Source: Volvariella volvacea V23
Taxonomy: Eukaryota; Basidiomycota; Agaricomycetes; Agaricales; Pluteaceae
Direction: 5' to 3'
Assembly (NCBI GenBank): GCA_000349905.1
Contig: KB722738.1
Location: forward strand, 863,551-927,550
DNA length: 64,000 bases
How positions within the stretch are numbered: position 1 is the stretch's first letter; every line of letters begins with the position of its first letter. Shown one piece after another: positions 22,330 through 35,500 of this stretch. The position numbers were made by a program, and so were the translations under genes. The notes beneath the pieces were generated by a model. The model worked only from the letters and a program-made list of their open reading frames with translations, ran no database searches and was not told the origin of the DNA.

Positions 22330-24278
22330 TTAAGACTCTCTGTGCTTTGATGCACTTTCTGGTTGGTTTTTACGAGAACTCATACTACGCTCTTTGACAG
22401 AAGACATTACAGTTGGTGGGCGAGTTAGCCGGGACTGCGTTGCAGCACGAGGTGGAGGGAAATCCGGCGATTCAACGATCATTGAGAACGGGTTGAGCGG
22501 TAGCGCGTCACCGCCAGAAGGTACCTGAAAGGAAGAAGATGTGCTGGCTACTGGGGCCAATGGGGCCCTCTGTCTAATCAGTGGCTTACGCTCCATAACA
22601 CTTGTTGCAACTGCCGATTGCGTGCTATCTTGTTTCTGTTGGGGTTGGCCAACCTGCGGTTCAGAATCATTAATAAACGATTTTGCTCTATCTACGTGCT
22701 CCTTGGAAGCCTTAAACCGTGATGTTGGCTTATTAAAAACCTTGGGGGGCGGAAGGTTATTGGTATCGATTGGTAGTGTGTGTGCGGTGAGTGCTGGGCC
22801 TGGACCTATGTTAGATGCCTCTCCCTTGCTTAGGAGATCCAAGATTTCTTGTGCGCTCTGCAGCTCCTGATCACTATCACTGTCACTAGCTTCAGTACCA
22901 ACAAGTTGATTGTTTTCGTCGAGCTTGCCAATACGGATTGCATGTTGTAATAGCCTTGCGCTGGATGCTGGGGTTGTCGCATTGCTAGGCAATGGAGAAG
23001 GAGCCGGAGTTGTTCCGTTGTATGCAGCCGCCAGACGACTGGCTTTGAACTGAGATATAACTTTTTGAGGCCGATCTTCTATGACGGGGATGCCATTGAT
23101 CACCTATTGTCAAAGCAGGGATTAAGGGTGGATGTACACGCATAGCAAGAAAATCTAACCTCTTTCTCGTTCCCAATACCGCTGAACATGGCTTTCGCCG
23201 CTTCGGCTCCCACTGTGGAACGTTTCTTATAGTACTCCAACGCGATCTCCCGTTGGTATGAAGCATAATTAACCTCATCCCCTCCATCCTCGGGATTAGT
23301 ATCTAGGCTCTCGTCTCCACTTTCTGATTCTTCCTCCAAAGGCGACCTTGGCGGTTCAGACTCATCGTCAGAATCGAAATCCATCCGCCTGGATTCTAGA
23401 ACAAGGGGGGGTTTCGGCGAACGTTCGACGACGTTCATCTTTATCGTGAATCGATCTTGCTGCGAGTGTGCTTTTGATGTTGCAGGTGCTTTACCTTGCA
23501 AACGAGCGGGCGCAATATCCCCCCAATCAGTTATTCCGTTTGACCCAATTATATCGTCTTTCGCCTGTGCATCCTCCGCAAACTTGACAGCTTTGCTAGG
23601 TTGTGTGCCGCTTGAGGAAGGATTGCTTTCATTCACGGTAGTACGATTGTTTTGAACTAGGGCCTTGCCCAACTTTCTCTGCATTTCGCGTGCGGCCGCT
23701 AAACGTGACTTTTCAGCGATGGCAGCCTCCTTGCGCTTTTCCAGTGCTTCTCTACTTTTCTGAAGGGCTCTGCGATGCAACTCTTCCCTCTCTTCCCTCT
23801 CTTCCGCTTCGAGCTGATCAAGTATGCGGTTACGTTCTTGCCTCAGCCGTTCCTGCTCTACAGGGGGCAATTTCTTGAGCGGCACCAGCACATCAGGCTC
23901 GGCGGAGATGGGGTACTCTTGACCCATCTGAGAGGATTTCGCATCCGTTTCCGTGATATCAACGATGGGGAGACCCTCTTCGTTCACATACTTATTGGAT
24001 ATAATTGCACCCTATACACCACAAGCGTGAGGTCAACCTACCTGGCTGTTCAATGCCTGACTACTTCCTTCGCTCCCCCCCACAGCACCCAGTTTGTCGG
24101 ACAGCCTTCGTATGGCATCTGCAGATATCTTTCCATCAGGAGCGACTGTCTCAGGATCGATGCTTTTCAGCAATGCGCGTAGAGCTGATAATGCACGTCA
24201 ATGCTATTCTCGACAGCAACGGGACACCATACCCTCGTCACTGGCCCTGCTGAGGTCTTGGACGTTGCCCGACGTCAT
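22330..24278 (-). CDS. URI/Bud27-like protein with DUF3835 region
   Basis: Related to the C-terminal part of URI (RPB5 interactor; Bud27 in yeast), which helps RNA polymerase assembly and TOR-linked translation control. Exons 24278-24233, 24184-24042, 24011-23160 and 23103-22330 give 604 residues. The segment NKYVNEEGLPIVDITE is what follows the prefoldin domain in fungal URI proteins, and YASYQREIALEYYKKRSTVG is the DUF3835 signature, continuing as VINGIPVIEDRPQKVISQFK. A long Glu/Arg/Ala-rich stretch (about 95-160) should form a coiled coil. I do not see a prefoldin domain in the first 60 residues, which is odd for the family. Divergent with TIM54, 123 bp between starts. Confidence 0.75.
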
Positions 24279-24401
24279 GGTGCTTATCTAACTTGTCACC
24301 AAACATGGTTAAAGGCCTCGGCAAAGCCCGATTTCACAATTTTGGCCATAGCGCAGGACCAACTCCACCAACTCGCCCACACCCAGGTCTCCAGTTTTGG
24401 T
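24279..24401. promoter_or_regulatory. Bidirectional promoter, URI-like gene and TIM54
   Basis: Only 123 bp separate the start codons of two divergent genes, so both core promoters and both leaders must fit here or overlap the opposite coding region. There is no TATA box. Confidence 0.6.
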
Positions 24402-25872
24402 ATGTCACAAAATGCGGAAGCACTTGCTTCGACTCAGCTGAGCCAACAAAAGGTCTCAGGGTTTCGGACGGCGTTGAGGTACACAGGAATCCCGCCAAGC
24501 TGGTTGGACAAACGTCCCAAACTCCCATCCCGGAACTGGCTCATTTTCCTTTCCGTCACATCCTCCCTCACTGGCCTTTATATCTACGACCGCAGGAAAT
24601 GTAAGGAAATACGTCAGGATTACATCGAACGCGTCAAAGACCTGGCCGAGGTCACATCTCATCCATTAGATGCACCGCGGAAAGTTATGGTCTACGGTGC
24701 TAAATGGCCAGGGGATGAAGACCACGAGCAAGCACTCAAGTACTTCCGGAAATATATAAAGGTGAGTATACCTCTTTCTTCTCTTCTAGGCTGCTCAACT
24801 TCAAAAGCCCATTCTCGTCGCAGCAGCCGTGGATTACGAAATGGTCTCGGGAAAACGACATGGTGACATCGCGCGTCGCGTTGCAGAGGATATACGCCTC
24901 CGTCGTCGAGCGGATTCTGGAATAGATCCTATTTCTGAAGTACATCAAAGACTTCCAACTTACAAACCATTACCGGAAGTACGTCAACGCGAGTTGCAAG
25001 GTGGAATCATCATCGTTGGCCGTCCAACCTTCAAGGAATTCATGGCCGGCTTAAAAAGGGGATGGACAGAAGGCCTAGAGAAAGTTGATCACGAGGAGCG
25101 TCTGGCTCAAGAACTACAAGATGACGGCCGCTTCGACGAGCCAGAAATTGAATCCGATGGCTCCACTCCTGACGCCAGCAGCACCTTACCCCCTGTTGGC
25201 GTATTTTCGCCCCTACAAATCCGTCCAAATCCTCCACCTCCAAGACCGCCCACTTCTCTATATGAATCCGTTGCTGCTGATATTCCCACAAAAATTCCGC
25301 CAGTACCACCCCTCCTCCTGGTCCCATTCACGAATCACATTGGATTTTCCCAAATCCCACTGATGATCTGGGACTTCTTCCATCATCGCCACAAGGTTCG
25401 CACCGGTGCTGAGGCTGCTTACCTGCTTATTAAAAGCAATACACGCCCTATAAGTCACCCCAACGATACATCTTCATCTCCTGTCCCGGACCAGGTTGCT
25501 CCCACCGATGATTTGAGGTTTGATACAGTAGGAGAATCATACTTCAAAAAATCGTTGAAGGATTTCCCGTCCGACATTGAAAAAACTCGCAAGAAATACT
25601 ATGAAGCACTGCCCGACAAACTCAAAGTTGCTCGGGACCTGGCGCGAGGTGTGCGTGAGCCCTCGAAGGAAGAATACAACCATCCACCACCTACTGAAGT
25701 TGAACTAAGGGCAGAGAGGTTGAAGAAGGAGCAACGCTGGCGCAGTGACCTCGAGGGATGGGACATAGTCCGACCATCTGCACCTGTTACATGGGATGAA
25801 CGCTTTAGGGATGCTTTGAGGGTATTTACGAATCCAGTCGAACAATCAGAGCAATCCGACAGCAAGCAATAG
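24402..25872 (+). CDS. TIM54: Mitochondrial import inner membrane translocase TIM54
   Basis: Subunit of the TIM22 complex that inserts carrier proteins into the mitochondrial inner membrane. Exons 24402-24761 and 24790-25872 give 480 residues, the normal size. Recognised from SGFRTALRYTGIPPSWLDKR, PKLPSRNWLIFLSVTSSLTG (single transmembrane segment, residues about 37-58), KVMVYGAKWPGDEDHEQALK and PILVAAAVDYEMVSGKRHGDI. The C-terminal intermembrane-space part includes IGFSQIPLMIWDFFHHRHKV. The start used is the first Met giving the conserved N-terminus; an open frame runs further upstream but lacks conservation and overlaps the divergent gene. Confidence 0.93.
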
Positions 25873-25915
25873 ACCTATTTGTTACTACCCTTATTAATAA
25901 CTTTTAATTGATACA

Positions 25916-28900
25916 CTAAACAATGTCTACGTTGCCGCTGCGCAGCCACGCTTCCAAGGTACTGAATTCGTCTTCTTCGATTTGCTTTAGGTCGACTGGT
26001 TCCCTGGAGTACTCTTGCTGGGGCCTTCCATTGAAGAGGTCTGACGTGAACGCCGCCAGTATGGCCACATCGTTATTGAGAGCTGCAGAGGAATCAGAAT
26101 CAGGGAGAAACAGCAGGTTCGCATCGTCAAGATCTTGCTTGTCCTTGATGACTATCTCACTTGTCGTTTGGGCACAAGGATTTTCGAGTTGGTGGCGCAT
26201 TCGTTTGATTGGCCGTTGAGGGCTCGAAACCGTAAGAGGCATAGCGCTAGGCGGTGTAGCTAGTGCCTTAGGGGCTGATACCCTGCGTGGCGATGTCATG
26301 ATATCTTGCGGCTCGGGAAGCTCACTGCCGCTAGCTTGACCACGTTCATCGTCATTTCTTGTGGGAGAGGGCTGAAATGCAATCTCAAAGTCGGGTCGCT
26401 CCCTCTTTTTGCCTTTGTTGGCCACTTTGAGCCTCTGCCCGTTCATCATTCTTAAATTGCTTGTGACGTTACTGGCATTATGAATGCTTTCCAAAGCTTC
26501 AGATACTCGATTCGTCGATTGGATTGGATTGGAAATTTTGGCTTCTTTCCGCTTTCGACTCGGCGTGGCAATTCCATCGCGGCAGCTGTACAAAGTGTTA
26601 GCCCTTGCACTGGAGTGTTGAACTCGTACCAGATGTGCCGACACTTGGCCTTGTCTTTGCATGTGTGTTGACACCTCAAGGAACCTATCAGTCAGAGGAC
26701 AGAAGGCTATATTTCGCTCACTTGTATTTCCCATTTGGGAGCCTTTCTGCACTATATTCTCTTCTGTGGGGTGAACTGACTTGTACCAGTTCTCTCTTGC
26801 AGGCTGCTGGTGTCTGCACTGGAGGAGATAAGTCATGGTCGTCCTCATCACTACCAATATTCATAGTCCAGAATTCCGGGTCATTTTCGAGCCCCTCCAA
26901 ATCGAGAGCCTGTAGACTTGTATCTAATGATCTGACCATAAACAACTACCAAACCACTACACACCACAGAAGAAAGAGGCCGCGTGTCTGGTACGGGAAA
27001 GGCCGCCGACGGAACCTCAGGCTTGTAGCTGTAACTGACAAGTGTACCAGCATGCATTTCCTGCAAGATTTCTGGATGCTGATATGTGACAGAGGTCCCT
27101 AAAACACTTACCGAGCTGATTTGAACAATTACATATTCGCTCGGCCTGTAAAGCTTTACAAGACATTCAAATTGCTTTGGAGTCCGCAGGTATTTTGTGC
27201 TACTCTGGTGAGTAAGCTACGATCAGGGAACGAAGGGAATACCTACGGCGTCCGTCGGAAATCAACCAGCTGTAATCCAGACGTTACTGTCAAAATCGCT
27301 GTCATGCTATAGCTGTGGTTTTTTGCCCTCTTGGGCTTTAAATCGTGTGTGAGCAGCCGACACTCCACAGAGAATTCCACTTCTACAGGCTCTCCACCAC
27401 CGGGCGTTCTCACTGCTAAGGGATTGACCTGCAAAGCGTATTGCGGGATTTCCGCGGCAGAAGCAAGCACGTCTTGACCAAAGGGTGTTCGCCGATTTAG
27501 CAGCTGAAGCATCATATCTTAAATTAGCGCAATCGACAATAACTCCAGCATCTTACGACTTCAATTCTCAAGGGGTCTTGCCGTCTCAGCGACTGCAAGG
27601 ATGTAATGCCGTGCTCTGCCAATACCTTGAGTCTACCAAACCGAAGTCAGCGATTGAGTTTTCAACAGAGATGAAATGCTACGGACGATTTCTCTCCTAT
27701 CTGTTCAATCTGACGCAGTACCACAGGCCTGTCCTCCCATGCCTTCGCGTTTAAGCATCGTAAACTAACAAAGCATAAGATGAATCAAACTTAGACGGGT
27801 GCGACATACACCTCTAACCCGCATTGTATCTGCCCTCCTATTTTCTTAATGACTCCGACATCAACAATAGCTGCAAACTTTCAATGAGCAGAACAACTTG
27901 TATAGATAAGGATTACCCCTGGCGATGCGTGTAACATGCTTGAAAATCGATACGGCCTCTAACTGGAGCTGACTGTCCCCACTCTTGAACTCAGCACTGC
28001 TGAGGGAAATGCCACCCAAAACAGCCTAGAGTATTCGCACAAGTCAAAGGAAGGCTGAAATTCGGAAGAGCGCCAACCTGTATTAACAAGAATACTTTGT
28101 CTGGCGTTTTATCTATCCTTTGCAGCTCAAAGCGAATGTCATTATGCCTTCGAAGTTTATTGAAGATCTAGGATCACGTGTGAGTCGGTGTCTTCCTTCA
28201 TGATAACTTTCATACCTGTTTCTCCGACGACCGTAGGGAGGATATATTCAATCTAATGCAGCAATTAGGATCCACGAGAACCTAAGCGACTATCACGAAA
28301 AACGTACTCTTCTGCGTTGGATAGCAACTCTAGCTGCTGAAAATCAATCTCGGAGCACATAATAGAAATCTCGCATACCATAGACCTCATCGAGGGCCTT
28401 TCAGGAAGAGACAATATAAGGCCCATCTTTGAATCTATAAGCCTAAGTAACTGTTGCATGAGCTGAAGAATACATACCGTGGTTTGTCGTATATATAACT
28501 GAAACGAAGTTCAACAAGGGTAGCCATCAAGTGTTGGGGAACTACCTTGCTCATAACGTCGCCAAACTCCGTGGAGTGCAGGTCACCTTCACCGACGTCT
28601 ACACCTGGCCCTTCTACTAGCTGTGTTTCCTTGAGGATTTCCAAGCTTTGGGTTACTAATGTGTCCACCCTCTCCTCCCAGGTCTGTGTTTCATCCTTCT
28701 GGAGGGAATAATGGTATGGATTCCTCCTTATACGCTGGAATAAGAATGTTTCGCGTAACCACTTTTTCGCGGATATTGTATTCGTTATCGTGCCTAGTGC
28801 GATTTCCGAATTCAAATGTTCTGGCAAATTCAGATGGAGGGTGCTCTCCAAGGTCGTCACCCCTTGAATCAGGGCCTGGTACTTCCCTTCGAGTGCAGTT

Positions 28901-31631
28901 TCGCACAGGATTAGAGCAATCCCCTCAGTGTCTAGTGCAAGAGGAAGTGAGTATCCTAGATGAACTCAAGAGGGGTGTTCTTCACCAAACTGTGGTCGCC
29001 CCTGACCAATTATTATTATTATTGATTATAAGTTCACTCCAATAGAATCCTAATACACCCACTGCTCGTCCAAGCATTTGCATGACATCGAGGTCACTGT
29101 ACTCGACGGAAGCATTGTTTTGGAAGGTGTGTACTCCATGAATGACAACAAGGTGAGCCGCTGATAATGTGTGAACGAGATGGGTGTCCTTAGGTCTCAA
29201 AAGGATACGCACGTAAATTGACCCCGACAGCTAGAGTCTATCCTCCGTCTGGTAAGTTTTTTGCTTGATACGATTCTACGTTGACTCACAGATGTACATA
29301 CAACAACTTGAAGGATTTTCCTAAGATACAAGTCTTCTGTCATTCTTCTGTCCTCGTATATCAAGCCAGCGTGATGAATGCCAATTCCACAGGTAGCGAG
29401 GTCTAAACACATCAGTAGTTGGCATAAGCACCGCACTTGCACACACCTGCGAGTCGCTTGTCGTGGAAGGTATAACTAAAGCTAGTACCAAATTTTAGAG
29501 AGAACATTAGAAGAAATTCAATTCACTTACCCGGCAGGGCGTTGCCAGGGAAGCGAGTCCCTGTGTTGTTCTGCGGCGATGTAATCACGCTTAAGGCGTT
29601 CAGCGGTGGTTAAAACACCTGCCCCTCCTTTAAATATTGACCTCAATAAACAGCACACTACTTACTTTTCCGGGTTGGGCTAAACACTAAGATTGGTTTC
29701 CGCATGGAGTGCTTCTGCAACGCGGAGAAGAGCTTTGTATCCAAAAACCTTGTGAATGCGAAATCGTGAGTATCTTTGTGACGCGGAAAACCCATGACGA
29801 TCCGTTTAAGAGTGCAAGGGCGGAATTGTTCTCCAAACTAACATAAATCAATTGACTGCATAAGAGGGACTTGTTTCGACTCACTTCGAAAACGGTGGCC
29901 GGGCTACCGATATTATAAGCACTACCGATCCATTGAGCGATGTCTGATGCGTTTGGTACAGTTGCAGAGAGAAGGACAAATCTAACTGCAATCACTCGTG
30001 CTTTCATTCGCGAGATTATAACCTCTAGCGTGCTACCTCGCATCTCGTTGAGGACGTGAACCTAAGGAACGTCAAGATCACACGCTTATCACCAATAAAA
30101 TTGACAGCTTTGTGAGTCGAACCTCGTCCACAAGAAATAATTGTATTTGGGAGAGGATCTTCTCGTGGTCTTGCCTTTAATACGCCGTTAGGATGCAGAT
30201 ATTAGCGAGCGACTAGCAGCGTACCAATTCCTCGTTAGACTATCCCACTTCTCTCCCTAATTTGCGCGTCAATGAATGAGCATCTGCAGGACTGATGTCT
30301 TGTACTCGCTCACAGTGGTGACACTAGACTGGAGTTAGGATCAACGGAATTACATTAATAGGCAACACGCGCACATGATAGAAGCAGACTTAACGTCGCT
30401 CCAAGCGCTTTTGCCTGCCTGAACTGTATCGCCCGTGAACTCATAGCCTAAAGGACATTCTCGTCATGGAGTCTATCCTGTGGCTGCAATGACGAACACT
30501 TGAACCCGAGCGGGCTAAACTTAATTGCCCAGTCCCTAGATCTTTCTGAGCACAGAGCCTAAATGGGACTCAGTCCCTAGATTCTCAAAGTACGATGAGG
30601 GATGAAAAACCTTTGTTGGTGCAACATAGACGCATTTAGTCTGACTACACCCTTGGCCTTGTTGCTTGTTAATCATGCGAATGATTGCTAGCTCGAACAG
30701 AGCTGTTTTGCCGCTACCCGTTGGTGCTAGAGGCAGGTGGGTATTCACGAAATCGGCCAGCATGATGCACCTTCTCACCTGTAATGACCTAGAGATCGGC
30801 AGATTGTTAGAAGACGGGTACAATAGGGAACGCGCACATACAAGGTTCTCATCGGCGTTCACGATCTAGCAGAAGAAAATTATTGGGATGAGTTGCTATA
30901 GCCCAGTGTCAGCGTACCGCGTCAAAGCAGGACGACTGCACGGCATTGAAAGTCCCAAACTTGAATATGCTACGAAATACGTCCGCTAGACGCGCTCAGT
31001 GTTAGCGCTTAACCCAAGTATGATAATCCTCACGTAGATCGGAAACGGGACACAATCTGACACCAGTAGTCGTTCGTGGTGAGTTCGAGCTGTTAATTTG
31101 GCCAGGGCCAGAAGCCCTATCCCTGACCTGGGCATTGGGCACGTATGGGATATGTTCCTGATCCGTGTTAGTACAGGTATTAAAAGGAACTAGTCGTTTC
31201 GTTCAGTCACAAGGGTGAGGAGCTTTGAAGCTCGAGTCAACATTGGCGTACTAGGGTTGTAGCTGTTGAAGTTGTGAGGTTCGCAAAAATACGATTCTTC
31301 CTCATATCGCAGCGGATGTGCCAGCGGCAGCTGATCAACCTCGTGGAAACCGCCCTGCACCAGTGCCTGAGGTTGACTTTGATAATGTCTAGCCAATGGA
31401 GAAGGAGATGAAGGAGCTATATATGCATTATTCTCGTAGAGCACGCGTGGTCTCATGCGCATATATGTGCGTACCTATGTCGTAATCGTCAGAATGTAGG
31501 TCAAACCCCGAGCCCACATTTGTTGGGAGGTAATTGCTAGCGAAGGAACTTGAGTGATGATACCCTGGATAGGCCATGTCACCAAAACCGCGACCGGCTG
31601 GGTAGCCGCCGACATAGTTGCTATCGCTCAT
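25916..31631 (-). CDS. MER3: Meiotic DNA helicase MER3/HFM1
   Basis: Ski2-like helicase that extends heteroduplex DNA and promotes interfering crossovers in meiosis. The gene has more than 20 short introns; coding length is about 1,400 residues by estimate. Read in order on the - strand: start MSDSNYVGGYPAGRGF; PDVFRSIFKFGTFNAVQSSC; Walker A APTGSGKT (about 30730); FKCYEFTGDTVQAGKSAW; TTGEKWDSLTRNW; DEVH box LFLVDEVHVLNE; LLSATVPNASDIAQW; LATCGIGIHHAGL; STLAVGVNLPAHLVVIHGVH; QMLGRAGRPQF; a Sec63-like region with NKLRRHNDIRFE and LLIQAVLGGIS; helix-hairpin RTPFGQDVLASAAEIPQYAL; and a C-terminal Cys/His finger (CQHTCKDKAKCRH) also found in human HFM1. Two exons are just 10 nt (30779-30788 and 30314-30323). 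Introns at the C-terminal end are less certain. Stops 43 bp from the TIM54 stop. Confidence 0.92.
29009..29023. repeat. ATT trinucleotide microsatellite in a MER3 intron
   Basis: Five perfect ATT units inside the intron that separates the MLGRA and GRPQF halves of helicase motif VI. Confidence 0.8.
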
Positions 31632-31809
31632 TGCACGAAGTCGGGAAGAGAGACAACGTCCTTAAATGGCAGCTTTATAGTCCATCGACATAGGCCCGGA
31701 AAAAGGTTCCGTGATTACTGTCACAAAGCGCGTCTTGTCACATGGCCTTTAATCCGCATTCTCTGTGGTGAATCATAACACTCTTCTCTGTACCATCACA
31801 CTATCCGCT
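31632..31809. promoter_or_regulatory. Bidirectional promoter, MER3 and CKS1
   Basis: 178 bp separate the start codons of a meiosis gene and a cell-cycle gene in head-to-head order. No sharp regulatory motif stands out. Confidence 0.5.
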
Positions 31810-32267
31810 ATGGCAGCAAACCAAGAACAAGCAGCGAAAGATGCAGCACGAAAGCTCGAGGAATATATCGAAAAGTAAGTCCTATCCCATTGTCCTCATT
31901 ATGCCACTCATCTAACTTGCTAGGATCATATATTCTGATCGTTATTCCGACGATGACTACGAGTATCGACATGTCATTCTTCCCAAGCAATTGCTTAAGA
32001 TGATTCCAAAGAGCTTCTTCAATCCCGATGACTCAGGGACGCTCAGGTTGCTCTCAGAGGCAGAATGGAGAGGAATAGGCATCACACAAAGTTTGGGTTG
32101 GGAGCACTATGAGGTTCATGGTAAGATAGTACCTGCACCCGCCAGTGCAATCCACCTCACCAATTCATTCAGCGCCCGAGCCACATGTCCTGCTGTTCCG
32201 GCGCCCTAAGAATTACGTTCCGCCCGCTCAGCCCGTACGACCAAAGGAGGCTGCTAGGAGGAAGTGA
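31810..32267 (+). CDS. CKS1: Cyclin-dependent kinase regulatory subunit CKS1
   Basis: Small adaptor that binds CDK1 and docks phosphorylated substrates, including targets of SCF ligases. Exons 31810-31874, 31924-32120 and 32173-32267 give 118 residues. Near-perfect family sequence: [40 protein letters not shown] and [15 protein letters not shown], which holds the HxPEPH strand-exchange hinge. The CDK contact and phosphate-binding residues (Arg, Trp, Ser of the anion pocket) are conserved. Convergent with STE23. Confidence 0.97.
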
Positions 32268-32506
32268 AGGACTCTCAGTTTGGACAATCTCCTTGCATCT
32301 TACCGCAACTGTTCTTTAGGCGGCCTTCTCCATGGTGTGATAACGAGTTTTGTATTTTCTTCTCTGTATCCTTGCTCTCTTGCTTTCACATCCTTTCACA
32401 CTTCCCTGGTTGAGAATGCCATTATACATTAATCGAACCCTTTATACTACCAATATTAACAAAGGAAAGTAGGTTGATTCTACATACGATTGGATTAGGA
32501 TCGTAC

Positions 32507-35500
32507 TCAGAATTTAGATTGAGGGAGGTCATCCCATTGTACAAGTGGGCCACGATTCGGCCCGTGAGCTAGCCCGGATTTGAAAGTCTTGAGATCCTCT
32601 ATCATGGTGGCCGCGCTGGGTATGCGATCTTCGCCCTCTCCAGGGACCGGATATTTCTCTATAAACGATGCAAGCGCTCCCAGCAGTTTTTCCACTTCTG
32701 GTTCATTCGTAAGGACGTCCTTCCAGTAGGTAGCAAAGTCGCGCAATGACAAATTGTCCTCTCGTATGGGCGAATTGTCCCAAACCGATGGATCTATGCT
32801 AGTTAACTTGTCTCGTAGGTATGCTTCATAGGCCTCAGCAGCCTCGCGAGTCATGCCTCTCGGACGTGGCTTTATCGAACGTATGTGTATGGATAGTTTT
32901 GTCCTCAGTGGAGATGAGGCGTCTACGCGAGAGTTGAAGAGCTCTAGCACGTTGTCTTTTGTGATTTCTTTTAACAGGGCTGCGTCATTGTATCCTAGAA
33001 AAACATAGGTTAATCTGTGTCTGCACATCCTACGTTACTCACTCCTTAAGAAGTCGAGTTGACCACTATTGATGTGAGCGAAATACCGATTTACTTCGTC
33101 AGACAAGTTTTTGTCGGTTTCCAAGTATCTCTGCCTGAGACTAGTTTTATGATTTTCGAATTCTTCGGGTTCCATGCTTTCTATGATTTGCTTCATTTCA
33201 TAAAGGAACGCCTCGACCCTCTCCTCAAGATATCCAGGGTTCTTCTCGCTTTGAACAAGGAGGCGAATGCCCTTTTCAGCATTGTCTTGGGAGGCCCAAG
33301 GACCTAATTGAACGATGTATCCTAATTGCTCTTTCGTGCGAAGTATGTTGAACGCTGGTTCGGACATGATTCGGGCTAATAAGGCTGAGACCACTCGCGG
33401 GTAAGGGTCCACTACAGAGCCTAAATGAAGATAATAGCTCAGGGCAGAGTTTGCTTGTTGAGGATTCTGAACTGGCGACGCCCAAGTAAAATTGCAACCT
33501 ATAGGATATTTAGAGCTATATTGATGAAAGCATAATCGAGTTGACCTTCAGGCAACAAAATAGAACGATCGTTATGCTCGACAACGGACAAAGTAGATGG
33601 CTTGAGATCTGTTTCCATCATCTCTGCCAGGCGAATGGCTTCCTGGTAGGTCGTCACTCAAATGTCTTCCTCATGAAACGACAGAACTCACATCCTTGTA
33701 TATGTTTCCGATGGCCAGAATACGCATATTAACCTGAGATAGTAGAGCCTTGATATGTTCTTGGAGCTCTTCGGGAGTGATGGCTTGTGGATCAAGGTTA
33801 TTCTTCGGAGGCATAATGAAAAAAGAGGATTTTAGAGCTGCGGCGGCTCGTCGAGCCACTCCAAGCCGTTGGCATTTGCTGCCCATATGCTAGGAGTTGG
33901 TAGTCCTTTAGCTTACCCTGAATTGTGAAATCAGCTCTAAAAAGAGACCAACCTTGGCATAGTCAAAAGCAATCATCAACTGCTCAAAGAGGCTGGGCAA
34001 GCCGCGGCAACACTAAAATTTTTCGAAGATTGGACACTTACAGCCTAGTTCGTCGAGTTTCTCTTCTACAAGCCAGTGACGATCCGCGAGGGCATAACGC
34101 CCATAGAATTCTGACAGAGAGTAGCTCTGACCCATAAAGAAATTCTTCCAGTCTTGCATGGCCTGGAAGTGTACATGTTACAAGATGAGCTAGCCGCTCA
34201 AAATATCCCGAACTAACCTGCTCCTTGAAAACCACAAACCTATCTGGCTGCACTACAAGGGACCGAATCTTTTCTTGCACGGCTCTAACCAAAGCTTCAA
34301 GCTTATCATTATATCCATGAACAGACAAAATGAATCCAGATGGTTGGGGGGCTAGGTTGTAACCAAGTCCAGCAAGGCTAGCAGCATAAGACAGCTCTGA
34401 CAATGAGTCAGTGACAAGGTCGAGGTATAAGCTATGCGGAGTTGAGTAAGGTGAAAGTGCATTTCTACTGAGCTTACCGTGTTAAAACAGAAGCTCGAGG
34501 TGATGAGTTGGTAATGAGGCTAGTTAAAGAGTTTATAAATACAATGGCGGATAGCTAATTCACTGTCGCCTACTCACCTACGGACATCTGCAACGAAATA
34601 GGCCTTGGGCACCCAAAATTGATCGTCCTTCTTGTGCCAGAGCATGGAAAGTGGGGTCTGGCGAATTAAATGCGGTCGCTTGTTTGGCTGGAAAGAGATT
34701 AACTTGTGCAGCATCAGAAACACAGAACTCGCATACCTGTGCAATATCCTTGCGTTCCACGTGCAAATTCTCCGGAATGAACTCGTTGGGACGCGGTAAG
34801 AAGAGGTCAGGAATATCATTAGGTGCCTCGGCCTTAAGTAACAAAAGTTAGTTGTGTATAAATCTGGATAAAAATAATATTACCATGTCTGTGAATGCCC
34901 CATCAAACTTGGAGGTGCGGTATTTGACACCATACCATGGCTCAACTTGCCATTCTCCACCAATACCGACTTTCGAGAGCTGGTCCTCTTTTGCCATGAG
35001 AAGGACTCGGCAATTTTGAATCCTGAAGCTTTCGAGGTATTCTGTAACCTTCCTGCGAGCAAGCTGGCTCTCCTCCGAATTATCCCAGTCTCTAATGAGG
35101 TGAGGTCCTGATAGCAGTGAATGGCGAGGAAGTGGCCATGCCATCATTTCCGTAATCCACATGGCATAATTATCTGGTCTGCGTTTCTCTGCAAATCGGA
35201 ACTGTATGGCGGACAAAGATGCTAGTTCGTGCTGATGGTATGCCTCGAAGTTGAAGGCACGAAGCAAAGATAGATATTTGAAAACGATCAGAAGAATTTC
35301 CTGGTAATTCGCTGAATGGTATATTAGTTCGTTGGATCGAAAAAAGCACAAGCCGGCACGAACCGAATCCTGTCTCCGTTAGATGAAGTTGTATTCTGAA
35401 CATGGCAAACTCTCTGGCTAAGTTCTGGGTGCCGGCAATCAGTTCGGTGATCCAACCTTTTCCCTTTAAGTATTGGTAAAGAGACCCCGCTCCTTCATGG

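Noticed and set aside
24201..24401. Upstream extension of the TIM54 frame
   Set aside because: It overlaps the first exon of the divergent URI-like gene, and the conserved TIM54 N-terminus begins at 24402.
31441..31463. 23-nt intron in the first part of MER3
   Set aside because: Too short for spliceosomal removal. A 58-nt intron from the same donor to the next AG gives the correct phase.
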